From the NCBI RefSeq assembly GCF_014204915.1, contig NZ_JACHMH010000001.1:2997001-3061000 (forward strand): a stretch of 64,000 bases of DNA. The letters are read 5' to 3'. Positions 1 to 9,258 of the stretch are shown here, one piece after another; position 1 is the stretch's first letter; each line of letters opens with the position of its first letter. The translations under genes and the position numbers were made by a program. Source of the DNA: Crossiella cryophila. GTDB taxonomy: Bacteria > Actinomycetota > Actinomycetes > Mycobacteriales > Pseudonocardiaceae. Below the pieces are notes generated by a model that was given only the letters and a program-made list of their open reading frames with translations, was not told the DNA's origin and searched no databases.

Positions 1-29
1 TGACCGTGTGGATCGGGAGCAGGGCATGA
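1..29 (+). CDS. qcrC: 3' tail of qcrC (cytochrome bc1 diheme subunit), partial
   Basis: Only the last codons are inside the window, reading ...TVWIGSRA and ending in a TGA at 27-29. That stop overlaps the ATG of the Rieske gene (ATGA at 26-29), the tight spacing expected of a qcrCAB operon. A short hydrophobic TVWIG followed by a basic residue fits the end of a C-terminal membrane anchor. The identity rests on position and operon order, because nine codons cannot identify a protein. Confidence 0.5.
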
Positions 30-1153
30 GCGACTCGCACGAGAAGAAGACACCCAGCGACGCCGAACTGGCCGAGCTGAGCCGCGACGAGCTGGTCACC
101 CTCGGCCTGGCCGCCGACGGGGTCGTGCTCAAGCACCGGGACCCGCACTTCCCGGTGCCGGGCACCAGGGCCGAGCGCCGCACCGAGCGCGCGGTGGCCT
201 CCTGGTTCGGCCTCGGCGCGCTGGCCGGTCTCGCCTTCCTCGGCGTGTACATCTTCTGGCCCTCGCACTACATCGCGCCGGATCAGCCGGGCAGCTTCTG
301 GTACGACCTCTACACCCCGATGGTTGGCCTGACCCTGGGTCTGTCCATCCTCGGCATCGGCGTTGGCGTCATCGCCTACGCCAAGCGGCTGCTGCCGCAC
401 GAGGTCGCGGTGCAGGACCGGCACGACGGCGGGTCGAGTGAGTTCGACAAGGAGACCACGGTCGCGCTGCTGGCCGACTCCGGCGCCAAGGCCGAGATCG
501 GCCGCCGGTCGCTGATCCGGCGCAGCCTGCTCGGCGCGGGCACCGTGTTCGGCCTTGGCGTCGGCGTCTTCGCCATCGGCGGCCTGGTCCGCAACCCGAA
601 GGCCTACGACGAGGACGGCGCGCTGGCCACCAGCGGCTGGAAGAAGAAGGACGCCAAGGAGAAGGTCTTCCTGCGGCGCGACACCGGCAACCCGCACGAT
701 GTCGTGCTGGTCCGCCCGGAGGACGTCGAGGCCGGTGGCTTCGAGACCGTCTTCCCGTTCCGCGAGTCCGAGCGCGGCGACAACCACGCGCTGCTCAAGG
801 CACTGCGCCGGTCGGACAACCCGGTCATGCTGATCCGGCTGCGCCCCGGCCAGCCGGTGACCAAGCGCAAGGGCCAGGCGGACTTCAACTTCGGCGACCT
901 GTACGCCTACTCGAAGGTCTGCACCCACCTGGGCTGCCCGACCTCGCTGTTCGAGCAGCAGACCGGCCGCCTGCTCTGCCCGTGCCACCAGTCGCAGTTC
1001 GACGTCTTCACCTACGCCAAGCCGATCTTCGGCCCAGCGACCCGCTCGCTGCCGCAGCTGCCCATCACGGTGGACCCGGAGACGGGTTTCCTGGTGGCCC
1101 GCGGTGACTTCATCGAGCCGGTGGGCCCGGCCTACTGGGAGCGTAAGTCATGA
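26..1153 (+). CDS. qcrA: Rieske iron-sulfur subunit of the cytochrome bc1 complex
   Basis: The 375-residue protein carries the 2Fe-2S electron-transfer centre of the menaquinol:cytochrome c reductase (complex III), which in actinobacteria forms a supercomplex with aa3 oxidase. The Rieske ligand motifs CTHLGC (about residues 299-304) and CPCH (about 318-321) are intact. Three hydrophobic segments precede them, near residues 60-80, 100-120 and 170-190, the extended three-helix N-terminus typical of actinobacterial QcrA. I chose the ATG at 26 over the GTG at 8 because it makes the ATGA overlap with the upstream stop. The gene overlaps qcrB by four bases (1150-1153), so translation is probably coupled. 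Confidence 0.96.
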   Translation: MSDSHEKKTPSDAELAELSRDELVTLGLAADGVVLKHRDPHFPVPGTRAERRTERAVASWFGLGALAGLAFLGVYIFWPSHYIAPDQPGSFWYDLYTPMVGLTLGLSILGIGVGVIAYAKRLLPHEVAVQDRHDGGSSEFDKETTVALLADSGAKAEIGRRSLIRRSLLGAGTVFGLGVGVFAIGGLVRNPKAYDEDGALATSGWKKKDAKEKVFLRRDTGNPHDVVLVRPEDVEAGGFETVFPFRESERGDNHALLKALRRSDNPVMLIRLRPGQPVTKRKGQADFNFGDLYAYSKVCTHLGCPTSLFEQQTGRLLCPCHQSQFDVFTYAKPIFGPATRSLPQLPITVDPETGFLVARGDFIEPVGPAYWERKS

Positions 1154-2805
1154 GTTCGATCACCACGCCGACCAAGCAGGCGAACCCGGCGGCCAGGGCG
1201 GCCGGCGGCGCGGCCAAGTGGGCCGACGACCGCTACCACGTCGCGGGCGGGCTGCGCAGGCAGATCAACAAGGTCTTCCCGACGCACTGGTCGTTCATGC
1301 TCGGTGAGATCGCGCTGTACAGCTTCATCGTGTTGCTGCTCTCCGGTGTCTACCTCGCGCTGTTCTTCGACCCCTCGATGGAGGAGGTCCAGTACGCCGG
1401 GGTGTTCACCAACCTCAAGGACGTGTGGATGTCGCGGGCCTTCGAGTCCGCGCTGAACATCTCCTTCGAGGTGCGCGGCGGCCTGTTCGCCCGGCAGGTG
1501 CACCACTGGGCGGCGCTGCTGTTCATGGCCTCGATCGTGGCGCACATGTTCCGGGTGTTCTTCACCGGCGCGTTCCGCCGCCCGCGCGAGGTCAACTGGA
1601 TCATCGGCATCCTGCTGTTCGTGCTGGGCATGTTCGAGGGCTTCACCGGCTACTCGCTGCCTGACGACCTGCTCTCCGGTGTCGGCCTGCGGATCGCCTC
1701 CGCGCTGATCCTGACCATCCCGGTGCTGGGCACCTGGGTGCACTGGGCGCTCTTCGGCGGGGAGTTCCCCGGCACGGACATCATCCCCAGGCTCTACACG
1801 GTGCACATCCTGCTGCTGCCGGGCATCATCCTCGGCCTGGTCGCGGTGCACCTGGCGCTGGTCTGGTACCAGAAGCACACCCAGTTCCCCGGTGTCGGCC
1901 GCACCGAGAGCAACGTGGTCGGCGTCCGGATCATGCCGGTGTTCGCGGCCAAGGGCGGCGGCTTCTTCGCCGTCACCGTGGGCGTCATCGCGCTGATGGG
2001 CGGGCTCCTGCAGATCAACCCGATCTGGAACTTCGGGCCGTACAACGCCGCGCAGGTCTCCGCCGGCAGCCAGCCCGACTGGTACATGGCCTGGACGGAC
2101 GGCCTGGTCCGGTTGTGGCCTGCCTGGGAGATCTACATCTTCGGGCACACCATCCCGGCCTCGTTCTTCCCGTTCATGGGCAGTATCGGGTTCTGCGTCA
2201 CCCTGGCGATCCTCTACCCGTGGATCGAGCGCAAGATGACCAAGGACGACGCGCACCACAACCTGCTGCAGCGGCCGAGGGACGTGCCGGTCCGCACCAG
2301 CCTCGGCGCGATGGCCATCACCTTCTTCATGGTGATGATGCTGTCCGGCTTCAACGACATCATCGCGTGGCAGTTCACCATCTCGCTGAACGCGATGACC
2401 TGGGCAGGCCGGATCGGGCTGATCATCCTGCCGCCGATCGCCTACATCCTCACCTACCGGCTTTGCCTCGGCGCCCAGCGGCACGACCGCGAGGTGCTGG
2501 AGCACGGGGTGGAGACCGGCATCATCAAGCGGCTGCCGCACGGTGAGTTCATCGAGATCCACCAGCCGCTCGGCCCGGTGGACGACCACGGCCACCCGGT
2601 GCCCCTGGCCTACCAGGGCGCCTCGGTGCCGAAGAAGATGAACGCGCTGGGCGCGGCAGGCGAGCCGGTGGCCGGCAGCCTGCTCAGCCCGGACCCGGTG
2701 GAGGAGACCGTCGCACTCAAGCGCGCCAAGCACGAGGGCGAGCTGCGCGGCGGCGACAACACCAGGGAGCTGACCGCGGGCAAGCCCGCGGAGCCCAAGG
2801 AGTAA
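1150..2805 (+). CDS. qcrB: Cytochrome b subunit of the cytochrome bc1 complex
   Basis: The 551-residue multi-helix membrane protein holds hemes bL and bH and the quinol oxidation and reduction sites of complex III. The N-terminal cytochrome b half contains HHWAA and [13 protein letters not shown], typical of helix B heme ligation. Several long hydrophobic helices follow, then an actinobacteria-type hydrophilic tail of more than 100 residues after the last helix. It is the last gene of the qcrCAB operon and is followed by a strong hairpin. QcrB is the target of the anti-tubercular drug telacebec in mycobacteria (established knowledge). Confidence 0.96.
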   Translation: MSSITTPTKQANPAARAAGGAAKWADDRYHVAGGLRRQINKVFPTHWSFMLGEIALYSFIVLLLSGVYLALFFDPSMEEVQYAGVFTNLKDVWMSRAFESALNISFEVRGGLFARQVHHWAALLFMASIVAHMFRVFFTGAFRRPREVNWIIGILLFVLGMFEGFTGYSLPDDLLSGVGLRIASALILTIPVLGTWVHWALFGGEFPGTDIIPRLYTVHILLLPGIILGLVAVHLALVWYQKHTQFPGVGRTESNVVGVRIMPVFAAKGGGFFAVTVGVIALMGGLLQINPIWNFGPYNAAQVSAGSQPDWYMAWTDGLVRLWPAWEIYIFGHTIPASFFPFMGSIGFCVTLAILYPWIERKMTKDDAHHNLLQRPRDVPVRTSLGAMAITFFMVMMLSGFNDIIAWQFTISLNAMTWAGRIGLIILPPIAYILTYRLCLGAQRHDREVLEHGVETGIIKRLPHGEFIEIHQPLGPVDDHGHPVPLAYQGASVPKKMNALGAAGEPVAGSLLSPDPVEETVALKRAKHEGELRGGDNTRELTAGKPAEPKE

Positions 2806-2817
2806 GCGAGAAACACG

Positions 2818-2860
2818 AAGGCGCGGCCCGCGAGCACTGTTCGCGGGCCGCGCCTTTTTC
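2818..2860 (+). terminator. Rho-independent terminator of the qcr operon
   Basis: Two 16-base arms, AAGGCGCGGCCCGCGA and its complement, flank the loop gcactgt and are followed by a run of T residues. It begins about 13 bases after the qcrB stop, a textbook intrinsic terminator. Confidence 0.9.
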
Positions 2861-2932
2861 TTGTCCTAATTCTCGTGTGCTGACGGCGAACTAGGACCTC
2901 CCCTGTCCTCTTAGCCCAATACCGTCCCGTTC

Positions 2933-3457
2933 ATGACGACCGAGCGCACCCAGACCCTGGCCATGCTGGCCGAAGCCCGCGAATCCCTGCTGATCACCCT
3001 GCGCGACCTGACCGACGAGCAGGCGGGCACCCGGACCACGGTGAGCGAGCTGACCCTCGGCGGCGTGCTCCGCCACCTGAGCACGGCCGAGCGCGTGCTC
3101 ACCCGGATCCTGCTGACCGCGGACGGCGTAGAGCCCGAGGGCATGTACGACATGGACCAGTACAAGATGCCGACCGACCGGACCCTGGATGAGCTGCGCG
3201 CGGAGTACCTGGCCGCCGCCAAGATCACCGACACGGCCTTCGCCACCGTCGACCTGGACAGCATGGTCCTGCTCCCGCAGAACCCGTGGTCCCCGCCGGA
3301 ACCCCAGTACTGGTCGGCCCGCCAGATCCTGTTGCACCTGTTCCGCGAGACCGCGCAGCACGCGGGTCACGCCGACATCATCCGCGAGTCCCTGGACGGG
3401 GCCAGCACCACTGAGCAGCTGGGCGCGGCGGCGCAGGCCCAGCCGAGCGGCGACTAG
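2933..3457 (+). CDS. DinB-like DUF664 family protein (possible mycothiol-dependent enzyme)
   Basis: The 174-residue all-helical protein resembles the DinB/DUF664 superfamily, whose actinobacterial members are often metal-binding, mycothiol-dependent transferases or isomerases. Visible hallmarks are an N-terminal helix ending in a T..LTDEQAG turn, a histidine in the helix LGGVLRHLSTAER (about residues 43-55), and a late HLFRETAQHAGHAD segment (about residues 138-151) with the His-x3-His pattern that supplies further metal ligands. It is a single gene, convergent with the downstream AsnC-like gene and overlapping its stop by four bases. The substrate cannot be told from the sequence. Confidence 0.75.
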   Translation: MTTERTQTLAMLAEARESLLITLRDLTDEQAGTRTTVSELTLGGVLRHLSTAERVLTRILLTADGVEPEGMYDMDQYKMPTDRTLDELRAEYLAAAKITDTAFATVDLDSMVLLPQNPWSPPEPQYWSARQILLHLFRETAQHAGHADIIRESLDGASTTEQLGAAAQAQPSGD

Positions 3458-3732
3458 TCGACGCCGATGTTGAACGCGGCCTCGGTGTCGGCCTTGGAGT
3501 AGGAGCGGAACGCGATGTGCGTGTCCGTGTTGAGCACCCCGGCCACCTTGCCGATCCGGCCGGGCACCAGCTCCGCCAGATCCTCGTGCCGGGACACCTG
3601 GACCACCGCGATCAGGTCCACGTCACCGGCACAGGAGTAGACCTCCAGCACACCCTCGAAGTCGGCGATGGTCTGCGCGGCCTCCGGGATGCTCGCGGCG
3701 TCGGACTGGATCAGCACGATGGCCTTGATCAC
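3454..3732 (-). CDS. Stand-alone Lrp/AsnC ligand-binding (RAM) domain protein
   Basis: The 92-residue protein is just the effector-binding half of an Lrp/AsnC regulator. It has the pattern I.LIQ, then EV..CAGDVDLIAVVQV, then GVLNTDTHIAF of the RAM fold and no helix-turn-helix. Such stand-alone domains form decamer rings that bind amino acids and may modulate full-length Lrp proteins. I chose the GTG at 3732 because AAGGAG lies six bases upstream and the family starts with an I-K-A-.-V-L-I strand; the longer open frame upstream has no family resemblance. It sits next to the qcr region in many actinobacteria (from memory). Confidence 0.85.
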   Translation of the reverse strand: MIKAIVLIQSDAASIPEAAQTIADFEGVLEVYSCAGDVDLIAVVQVSRHEDLAELVPGRIGKVAGVLNTDTHIAFRSYSKADTEAAFNIGVD

Positions 3733-3939
3733 GGTGTGCTCCTTGGGCGCTGAGGTGGTGGACCGATCGTAGCCAGCGGGTTTTCCACCGCGCGGGGTGG
3801 CCGGACCCGATCGGGTGGCGGGGACTGGGTTGACCCTGTGGCAAGGGGGAAACTGGGGAAGGGCGGGGAGGCCGGGGGAGGGCCGGTGGGACAGGCGGCA
3901 GTGGGGTGGGCGGCAGTGGGACGGGCAGGGGAGCGGGCG

Positions 3940-4248
3940 ATGAGGCTGGGACCGGGGCATCCGGACTGGGTGGATGTGGCCAAGACGGGGCCTGCGGTGT
4001 GGGCGGCGCTGGACGGCGAGGCCCGTTCCAGGTTCGAGGAGCTGTTCCGCGCGGCACTGGCCCAGGCCGCCGAGGATTTTGACCTCGCCCCGGTGCAGGA
4101 GGTCGTGCACGCCTGGTGGCCGATGGCCATCCTCGGGGTCAACCCGGACCCGGAGGTGGAAGCGGAGATCAAGCGGTTCCGGGACAGCGGCGAGGACTTC
4201 TCCCTGTTGCCGCCGCCGATCCGCGATGAGGACGAGGCCCGGCCGTGA
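3940..4248 (+). CDS. Probable antitoxin (first gene of a two-gene TA-like module)
   Basis: The 102-residue protein is mostly alpha-helical and acidic, with a helix around FRAALAQAAEDFDLAPVQEVVHAWW and a charged C-terminus (DEDEARP). I do not recognise it with certainty, but it resembles small actinobacterial proteins found in front of RelE/ParE-like genes (DUF6247-like, inferred). I chose the ATG at 3940 because AGGGGAG lies just upstream; the longer frame from a GTG at 3838 adds only Gly/Ala-rich sequence. Its stop overlaps the GTG of the next gene (GTGA), so the pair is translationally coupled. Confidence 0.6.
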   Translation: MRLGPGHPDWVDVAKTGPAVWAALDGEARSRFEELFRAALAQAAEDFDLAPVQEVVHAWWPMAILGVNPDPEVEAEIKRFRDSGEDFSLLPPPIRDEDEARP

Positions 4249-4487
4249 GGTACGAGGTCATCCTGGCCGAGGTCGCGCAGCGCACCTTCGACAGCATGCC
4301 GTCGTCCGGGCAGCAGGCGTTCACCGCGAAGCGTCGTCGGCTGGCGGTCGCGCCGGAGCAGGAAGGCACCTGGAGTCCCAAGACCCATCGGTGGACCACA
4401 CACATGGGGCCGCACGGGGTGATCGAGTACACCGTGCACGGCTCGGTGGTCCGGGTGGTGGTCTGGCGGATCCAGTTCTACGGCTAA
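4245..4487 (+). CDS. RelE/ParE-like toxin candidate
   Basis: The 80-residue basic protein has the size and layout of RelE/ParE toxins. An N-terminal strand (YEVILAE) is followed by two short helices with PSSGQQAFTAKRRRLA, and C-terminal strands (GVIEYTVHGSVVRVVVWRI) match the antiparallel sheet of the fold. RelE members cut ribosome-bound mRNA and ParE members poison gyrase; nothing here decides between them. It overlaps its putative antitoxin by four bases and overlaps the stop of the convergent exonuclease gene by four bases. Confidence 0.6.
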   Translation: MRYEVILAEVAQRTFDSMPSSGQQAFTAKRRRLAVAPEQEGTWSPKTHRWTTHMGPHGVIEYTVHGSVVRVVVWRIQFYG

Positions 4488-6217
4488 TCCGCCCCCGCGT
4501 ACCCCTGCCGCCCAGCCTCCGCCCGCTCCAGCCACTCCCGCCACCGGGCCGCCCCCCTGGCAGGCGAGCGCCACGGCTCCGCCACCCGCACCAGCCGCGT
4601 CCCCGGTTGCTCCACCCAGCGCAGGATCACCCTGACCTCCTCCGCGGGCGCCCCGAACAGCGGGCCCGCCCCCAGCAGCACCGTCTCCGCGCCCAGTACC
4701 AGCGCCTCCACCACCGGCATCGGCGCCACCCCGCGCCGGGCGCCGCCCGCGGAGGCCAGGCGTCCGTGCCGCACGATCGCGAACTGCCAGCCGCCGCTGC
4801 CGTCCGGGCGGGCCGCGATGAACTCCGGGATCGCCGCCAACGCCGTCAGCCGCTGGCCGCGGTCCAGGCCCTTGAGCAGGCCCGCGATCCGGTCTCGGTG
4901 CAGGCCTGCCTGCTCGAAGCGTTCGGTGGTGGCGAAGGTGCCGAGTTGGTCCAGGAGCAGGCGGACGGGGTTGTCGTCGTGGCCGGCGACCAGGGCGCGC
5001 AGGGCCTCGACGGCGGGGGCGTAGTCGGCGGGGGACTGGTGGCCCGCGCAGGGGGCGGCGCAGCGGTCGAGGTCGGCCAGGACGCAGGGGCGGCCCTGGG
5101 GGTTGCGGGCGGGGATGCGCTGGTTGCACTGGCGCAGCGGGATGGCCTCGTGGATGGCCTCCACGGCGAGGGTGGCGGTGTTTCGGCTGGTGAAGGGGCC
5201 TAGGGCACCTTCCCTCGGGGTGGTGACCACGGAGAGGCGGGGGAAGGGTTCGTCGGTGAGGGTGATCCACCAGGCGCGGTGCGGCTGGGTGGAGCGACGG
5301 TTGTACCGGGGGCGGTGCGCGGCGAGCAGGCGCAGTTCGCGGACCGCGGCTTCCAGCGGGTGGGCGCATTCGACGTGGTCGACGCGGACGGCGAAGGCGA
5401 CCATGTCCCTGACCCTGGCCCTGGTCTCACCGGCGGTGAAGTACTGGCCGACGCGGCGGCGCAGGTTGGTGGCGGTGCCGACGTAGAGCACCTCCTCGCT
5501 GGGCCCGCGGAACAGGTACACGCCCGGCCGTTCGGGCAGGCCGCCGGCCAGGCCGCGTTTGCCGCGCTGGGCCGCGGTCACCTCGGGCAGGTAGCCGAGC
5601 AGTTCCTCCAGTGAGTGCACGCCAAGCGGGCCGACCCGCTCCAGCAGCGCGTGCAGCACGTCCACGGTGGCCTTGGCATCGTCGAGGGCCCGGTGGTTGG
5701 GGGTGACCGCGGCGCCGAAGAGGGCGGCCAGCGCGGAGAGCCGGCAACTGGGGGCCTCCTCGCGGGAGAGCACCCGGCGGGCCAGCCGGACCGTGCACAG
5801 CACCTGCAGCTTCGGCCACTCGTAGCCGAGCTGCGCGCTGGCCGCTTTGAGGAAGCCGATGTCGAAGGGCGCGTTGTGCGCCACCAGCACCGTCTTGGCG
5901 TCCCCGGTGGCGAACTCCAGGAAGGCGGGCAGCACCTCGGCCAGCTTGGGCGCGTCACGCACCATGGCCTCGGTGATGCCGGTCAGCGCGACCACCTCCG
6001 GCGGGATGCCGCGCTCCGGGTCGACCAGGGTGCCGAACTCGCCGAGCAGCTGCCCGCCGCGGATCTTCACCGCGCCGAACTCGGTGATCGTGTCCGTGCC
6101 GGGCCGCCCGCCGGTGGTCTCCAGGTCCAGCACGACGAAGGTCACCTCGTGCAGTGGGGTGCCCAACTGCTCGAGGCTGAGCTGCACTGGGATGGCCCTC
6201 GGGCGGTCCTGATTCAT
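4484..6217 (-). CDS. DEDDh 3'-5' exonuclease fused to a UvrC/Cho-like GIY-YIG nuclease (Rv2191-type)
   Basis: The 577-residue protein has two nuclease modules. Residues about 25-190 are a DnaQ-type exonuclease with DLETTG (D31, E33), HNAPFDIGF and HRALDDAK, the complete DEDDh set. Residues about 225-330 are a GIY-YIG domain (GVYLF...VLYVGT, then NLRRRV and a glutamate in AAVRELRLLAAHRPRYN), as in UvrC and Cho. The CAAPCAGH stretch near residue 390 matches the UvrC cysteine region. UvrB-binding and helix-hairpin-helix domains are not evident, so it resembles Cho more than UvrC. Its role in repair is inferred. The same fusion lies near qcrCAB in M. tuberculosis (Rv2191). Confidence 0.88.
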   Translation of the reverse strand: MNQDRPRAIPVQLSLEQLGTPLHEVTFVVLDLETTGGRPGTDTITEFGAVKIRGGQLLGEFGTLVDPERGIPPEVVALTGITEAMVRDAPKLAEVLPAFLEFATGDAKTVLVAHNAPFDIGFLKAASAQLGYEWPKLQVLCTVRLARRVLSREEAPSCRLSALAALFGAAVTPNHRALDDAKATVDVLHALLERVGPLGVHSLEELLGYLPEVTAAQRGKRGLAGGLPERPGVYLFRGPSEEVLYVGTATNLRRRVGQYFTAGETRARVRDMVAFAVRVDHVECAHPLEAAVRELRLLAAHRPRYNRRSTQPHRAWWITLTDEPFPRLSVVTTPREGALGPFTSRNTATLAVEAIHEAIPLRQCNQRIPARNPQGRPCVLADLDRCAAPCAGHQSPADYAPAVEALRALVAGHDDNPVRLLLDQLGTFATTERFEQAGLHRDRIAGLLKGLDRGQRLTALAAIPEFIAARPDGSGGWQFAIVRHGRLASAGGARRGVAPMPVVEALVLGAETVLLGAGPLFGAPAEEVRVILRWVEQPGTRLVRVAEPWRSPARGAARWREWLERAEAGRQGYAGAD

Positions 6218-6359
6218 CGTCTTGAAGGTAGGTCAGGGCACCGACAGTTCCGGCGGCAGAAACGGTGTCGGGGTCAACTTCTCTGCCTGGTGCCTGCTCA
6301 AGATCCATTGTTATGTTCCGGCACATTGGCCGTGGTGGGATGATCCGGAGGTCTGGGTA

Positions 6360-7307
6360 GTGGGCAGGCGCGACGAGCAGACACTGGCGCGGATAGGCCG
6401 CACCCTGGCCGCGGGTGAACGACCTGACAGCTGGCAGGACAACCGCGTCTCCTACGCCGAGAACCTGCGCGCCGAGATGGAGATCCTGGACAAGACCGCG
6501 GGCGCCTACTGGCACACCATCGGCTGCACCCCGGCCGAGGCCAGGCTGGTCGAGCCACTGGTGCTGCACTTCCACTCCCTGGTCTTCCAGGGCGAGCGCG
6601 GCTACGCGGCGGCCAGGGCCGAGGGGTCCAGCCGGATCACCGACCACAGCTGGAAGATCCGCCTGCAGGACCTGCTCAAGAACCACAACGTCTATGACAG
6701 CCGCATCCAGGCCACGCTGGACGACCTTGAGCGCTACCACGTGCTGGAAGGCCAGGTCCTGCTCGGCGAGCTGCCGCTGACCGAGGCCGTCCTGGAGGAG
6801 ATCGCGTTCCTGCGCTCCTCGGACCTGCACGTGATGGTCCGGGTGATCGACCGGCTCAAGGGCCGCACCCCGGACGAGGAGTTCTACCAGCTGGTCAAGA
6901 CCTCAACGGCGTTGTTCGACCTCGACCAGGACCTCGACTCCCACCAGCGGGGCAGTGCCGGGGACAGCCACAAGACCCTGCGCCTCTACCTCCGGCTGCA
7001 CGGCGCCGAGCAGGCAGGCCGGCAGCTCCGGGAGCTGCGCAACCGGATCGCGGCCAAGGGCCTGGCGCAGTTCGGCAAGGCCGGCAAGCCCGCGCTGGTG
7101 CGCTACCTGACCAGCACCCCGCTGGTGAACCTGAACCTGCCGGTGCTGCCGGAGCTGCTCGGCCTGCTGCCGCACCGGGTGCTGGCCACGGTGGCCACCT
7201 CGGTCTTCAGGTTCGAGGGATTCGGCGCGCGGGAGATCTCCAAGCCGATCGCGCAGCCGATCGCTGAACTGGACCAGCGGAAGGAAGACCGTGTCCTCTC
7301 GTCGTGA
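6360..7307 (+). CDS. Isoprenoid-fold paralog 1 of 6 (degenerate metal motifs)
   Basis: The 315-residue alpha-helical protein is the first of six tandem paralogs. Shared landmarks are NRVSY (about 28-32), a TPAEARLVEPLVLHFHSLVFQ helix, the LDDLERYHVLEGQVLLGEL block and FLRSSDL. At the position where siblings have D-x-x-Y-E this copy reads GERGYAA, and the second motif is DQDLDSHQRG (about 189-198), so both acidic clusters are damaged. The start is set at the GTG at 6360: GGAGG lies eight bases upstream and VGRRDEQTLARI aligns with VSSRRERQSLERI of paralog 2. It overlaps paralog 2 by 17 bases, which implies coupled translation. The fold assignment is inferred. Confidence 0.7.
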   Translation: MGRRDEQTLARIGRTLAAGERPDSWQDNRVSYAENLRAEMEILDKTAGAYWHTIGCTPAEARLVEPLVLHFHSLVFQGERGYAAARAEGSSRITDHSWKIRLQDLLKNHNVYDSRIQATLDDLERYHVLEGQVLLGELPLTEAVLEEIAFLRSSDLHVMVRVIDRLKGRTPDEEFYQLVKTSTALFDLDQDLDSHQRGSAGDSHKTLRLYLRLHGAEQAGRQLRELRNRIAAKGLAQFGKAGKPALVRYLTSTPLVNLNLPVLPELLGLLPHRVLATVATSVFRFEGFGAREISKPIAQPIAELDQRKEDRVLSS

Positions 7308-8217
7308 GCGGCAGTCCCTGGAGCGCATCCGGGCGACGATCTACAACCAGCCCAAACACGCCACCTGGCGTCAGTCCGGCGTGCCGTACGCGGCCACCCT
7401 CAAGGGCACCTCGGTGCTGAAGTTCAAGGGCGGGGACATCTACCGCCGCCTGCTGGGGTGCAGCCGGGCCGAGTACGACCTGCTGCAGCCGCTGGTCGTG
7501 CAGTGGCTCGCGCTGGTCTACCAGGGCGATGAGATCTACGAGGACGCCCAGGCCAGCGGCCAGTCCAGCGCCGAAGGCGGCTGGAAGCAGCGGATGCGCG
7601 ACGTCGCCGAGGGCCACGGCCTCTACGAGCCCGCCATCGGCAAGGAGATCGAGGAGCTGGAGCGCTACTACGTCCTGGAAGGGCAGATCCTGCTCGGCGA
7701 GGTAGAGCTGACCGATGAGGTGCTCGCCGACGTCCTGCGGATCCGCTCCAGCGACTTCTTCGGCCTGCTGCATGTGGTGTTCCGGGCCCGCGGCGAGCGC
7801 TGCACGCCGGACTACGAGGCGCTGCTGCGTTCGCTGTGGCTGCTCGGTGAGATCAACGACGACCTCACCTCCTACGCCGAGGACGTGGCAGGCAACAGCT
7901 TCAACACCCTGCGCCTGATGGTGTGGCGGCACGGGGCGGGCGGCGCGATCGCCGGGCTGCGCGCGTTGCAGAACAAGGCGATCGCCGACCTGCTCGGCGG
8001 CCTCCGCACCGCGGGCCGGGACGCGCTGGTGCGGATGGTCAGCGGCAGTGAGGTGCTGCCGCTGGAGCACGCCGCCGGGGTGCTGCGCCTGCTGCCCACC
8101 GGGGTGCTGCGCGCGCTGGCCGGCACGCTGCTGAAGATCGAGATGGACATGATCCGCAAGATTCCGGTGCCAGCCCCGATCGCGGAGTCCGGGCCGCTGG
8201 TCGCCGCCACCTCCTGA
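7291..8217 (+). CDS. Isoprenoid-fold paralog 2 of 6 (motifs retained)
   Basis: The 308-residue helical protein has the best-preserved pair of acidic motifs in the cassette: GDEIYED (D80, E81, E84, D85) and NDDLTSYAED (D190, D191, S194, D198), about 110 residues apart. The second has the N/D-D-x-x-S-x-x-x-D/E pattern of the class I terpene synthase NSE triad; the first is a relaxed DDxxD/E. In that superfamily these motifs bind three magnesium ions and the diphosphate of a prenyl substrate. The GTG start at 7291 has AAGGA upstream and overlaps paralog 1. The C-terminus ends in a family-typical P-x-P-A-P-I-A-E-S stretch. Activity is inferred only from motif geometry. Confidence 0.72.
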   Translation: MSSRRERQSLERIRATIYNQPKHATWRQSGVPYAATLKGTSVLKFKGGDIYRRLLGCSRAEYDLLQPLVVQWLALVYQGDEIYEDAQASGQSSAEGGWKQRMRDVAEGHGLYEPAIGKEIEELERYYVLEGQILLGEVELTDEVLADVLRIRSSDFFGLLHVVFRARGERCTPDYEALLRSLWLLGEINDDLTSYAEDVAGNSFNTLRLMVWRHGAGGAIAGLRALQNKAIADLLGGLRTAGRDALVRMVSGSEVLPLEHAAGVLRLLPTGVLRALAGTLLKIEMDMIRKIPVPAPIAESGPLVAATS

Positions 8218-8268
8218 CCCGGCGGCGCCGAGGGCACCAGCACACACCTGAGAACGGGGAGAACGATC

Positions 8269-9126
8269 GTGACCGAGGCGGCGGTGCAGCGGCTCAAGGC
8301 GCGGATGGTTCCGGCGGAGCCGCCTGCGGCCTGGCAGGGACTGGACATCAGCTACCGGGACAGCCTGCGGGCCAACCGCGCGCTGCGGTGGGACAACTGG
8401 GGCGCGCGGTACGCGCTCGGCTTCACCAGGGCCGAGTTCGACGTCATCCGCCCGTTCGTCCGGCACTACATCGCACTGGCCTACCAGGCCGAGGCCGACC
8501 CGTCGCTGGTCGGCGAGCTGTCCGCGCTGGCCGACAGCTACGGCCTGCTCGACGAGCAGGTCAGGGCCGGGCTGGCCGATCTCGGCCATGCCCTGCTGAC
8601 CAGGGACCGGATCCGGCGTGGCGAGCTGGCGGTGGACGAGCAGGTCGTCACCGAGCTGACCAGGGACCGGATCGCCGACCACCGGGTGCTCAACCGGCTG
8701 CTCTACCTGCTGCGGGACCAGCCGGTCGACGAGGAGCACCTGGCCCTGCTGGATCCGTGGCTGCGCCTGCAGGACCTGCGTGCCGACCTGGCGAACTACG
8801 CGGAGGACATCGCCTGGGACCGGTTCAACCTGCTCCGGCTCTTCGTCCAGGGCCACGGGCACAGCCAGGCCACGCACAAGCTGCGCGCCTACCGGTCCGC
8901 GCTGCTGCGCCAGGCGCTGGGCAGGCTGCCGGGCGCGAGCACCCCGGCGTTGCGCAAGCTGCTCCTGGCCGGCCTGCCCGACCTGGGCCTGGAACTGACC
9001 GCGGCGGTGGTGTCGAAGCTGCCGAGGGCGGTGCTGCTGCCGCTGCTGACCTCGCTCGGGCGCACCGGGGAGCTGGCCACCGCGCCGGTACCCGCACCGT
9101 TGCCCGAAAGTGCCAATTCTCGATAG
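8269..9126 (+). CDS. Isoprenoid-fold paralog 3 of 6 (degenerate metal motifs)
   Basis: The 285-residue paralog keeps LDISY (25-29), the TRAEFDVIRPFVRHYIALAYQ helix and the second-motif helix RADLANYAEDIAWDRFN (171-187). The first acidic motif has become AEADPSL (74-80), and the loop after it is about 12 residues shorter than in paralog 2. The second motif keeps one leading Asp (D173), has N176 in place of Ser and retains E179 and D180. This looks like a copy that kept the fold but lost full metal coordination, as in non-catalytic partner subunits of heteromeric prenyl synthases (inference). The GTG at 8269 follows GGGGAGAAC, 51 bases after paralog 2. Confidence 0.68.
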   Translation: MTEAAVQRLKARMVPAEPPAAWQGLDISYRDSLRANRALRWDNWGARYALGFTRAEFDVIRPFVRHYIALAYQAEADPSLVGELSALADSYGLLDEQVRAGLADLGHALLTRDRIRRGELAVDEQVVTELTRDRIADHRVLNRLLYLLRDQPVDEEHLALLDPWLRLQDLRADLANYAEDIAWDRFNLLRLFVQGHGHSQATHKLRAYRSALLRQALGRLPGASTPALRKLLLAGLPDLGLELTAAVVSKLPRAVLLPLLTSLGRTGELATAPVPAPLPESANSR

Positions 9127-9258
9127 AAATAGCCGAAGACCCCGGCAGTTCTGCGGTTACCGGGATGCCAACAGTTTCCTCAGGTTCCGCTGACTGCCGG
9201 GCCAGCAGCCGCCCTTGCTGCTAGCTTCGCCCCCAGTCCGTGTGGCGAGGAGGAGTCG

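Noticed and set aside
1132-2733. Long minus-strand open frame opposite qcrB (533 codons)
   Set aside because: It is the antisense of a clear cytochrome b gene; its product is His/Arg/Gly/Val-rich low-complexity sequence typical of high-GC shadow frames.
3838-3939. N-terminal extension of the antitoxin candidate from GTG 3838
   Set aside because: The extra 34 residues are Gly/Ala-rich without structure, and a good ribosome-binding site precedes the ATG at 3940.
6222-6359. Upstream TTG start for isoprenoid-fold paralog 1
   Set aside because: Residues before V(6360) do not align with any of the five siblings, and GGAGG sits eight bases before the GTG at 6360.
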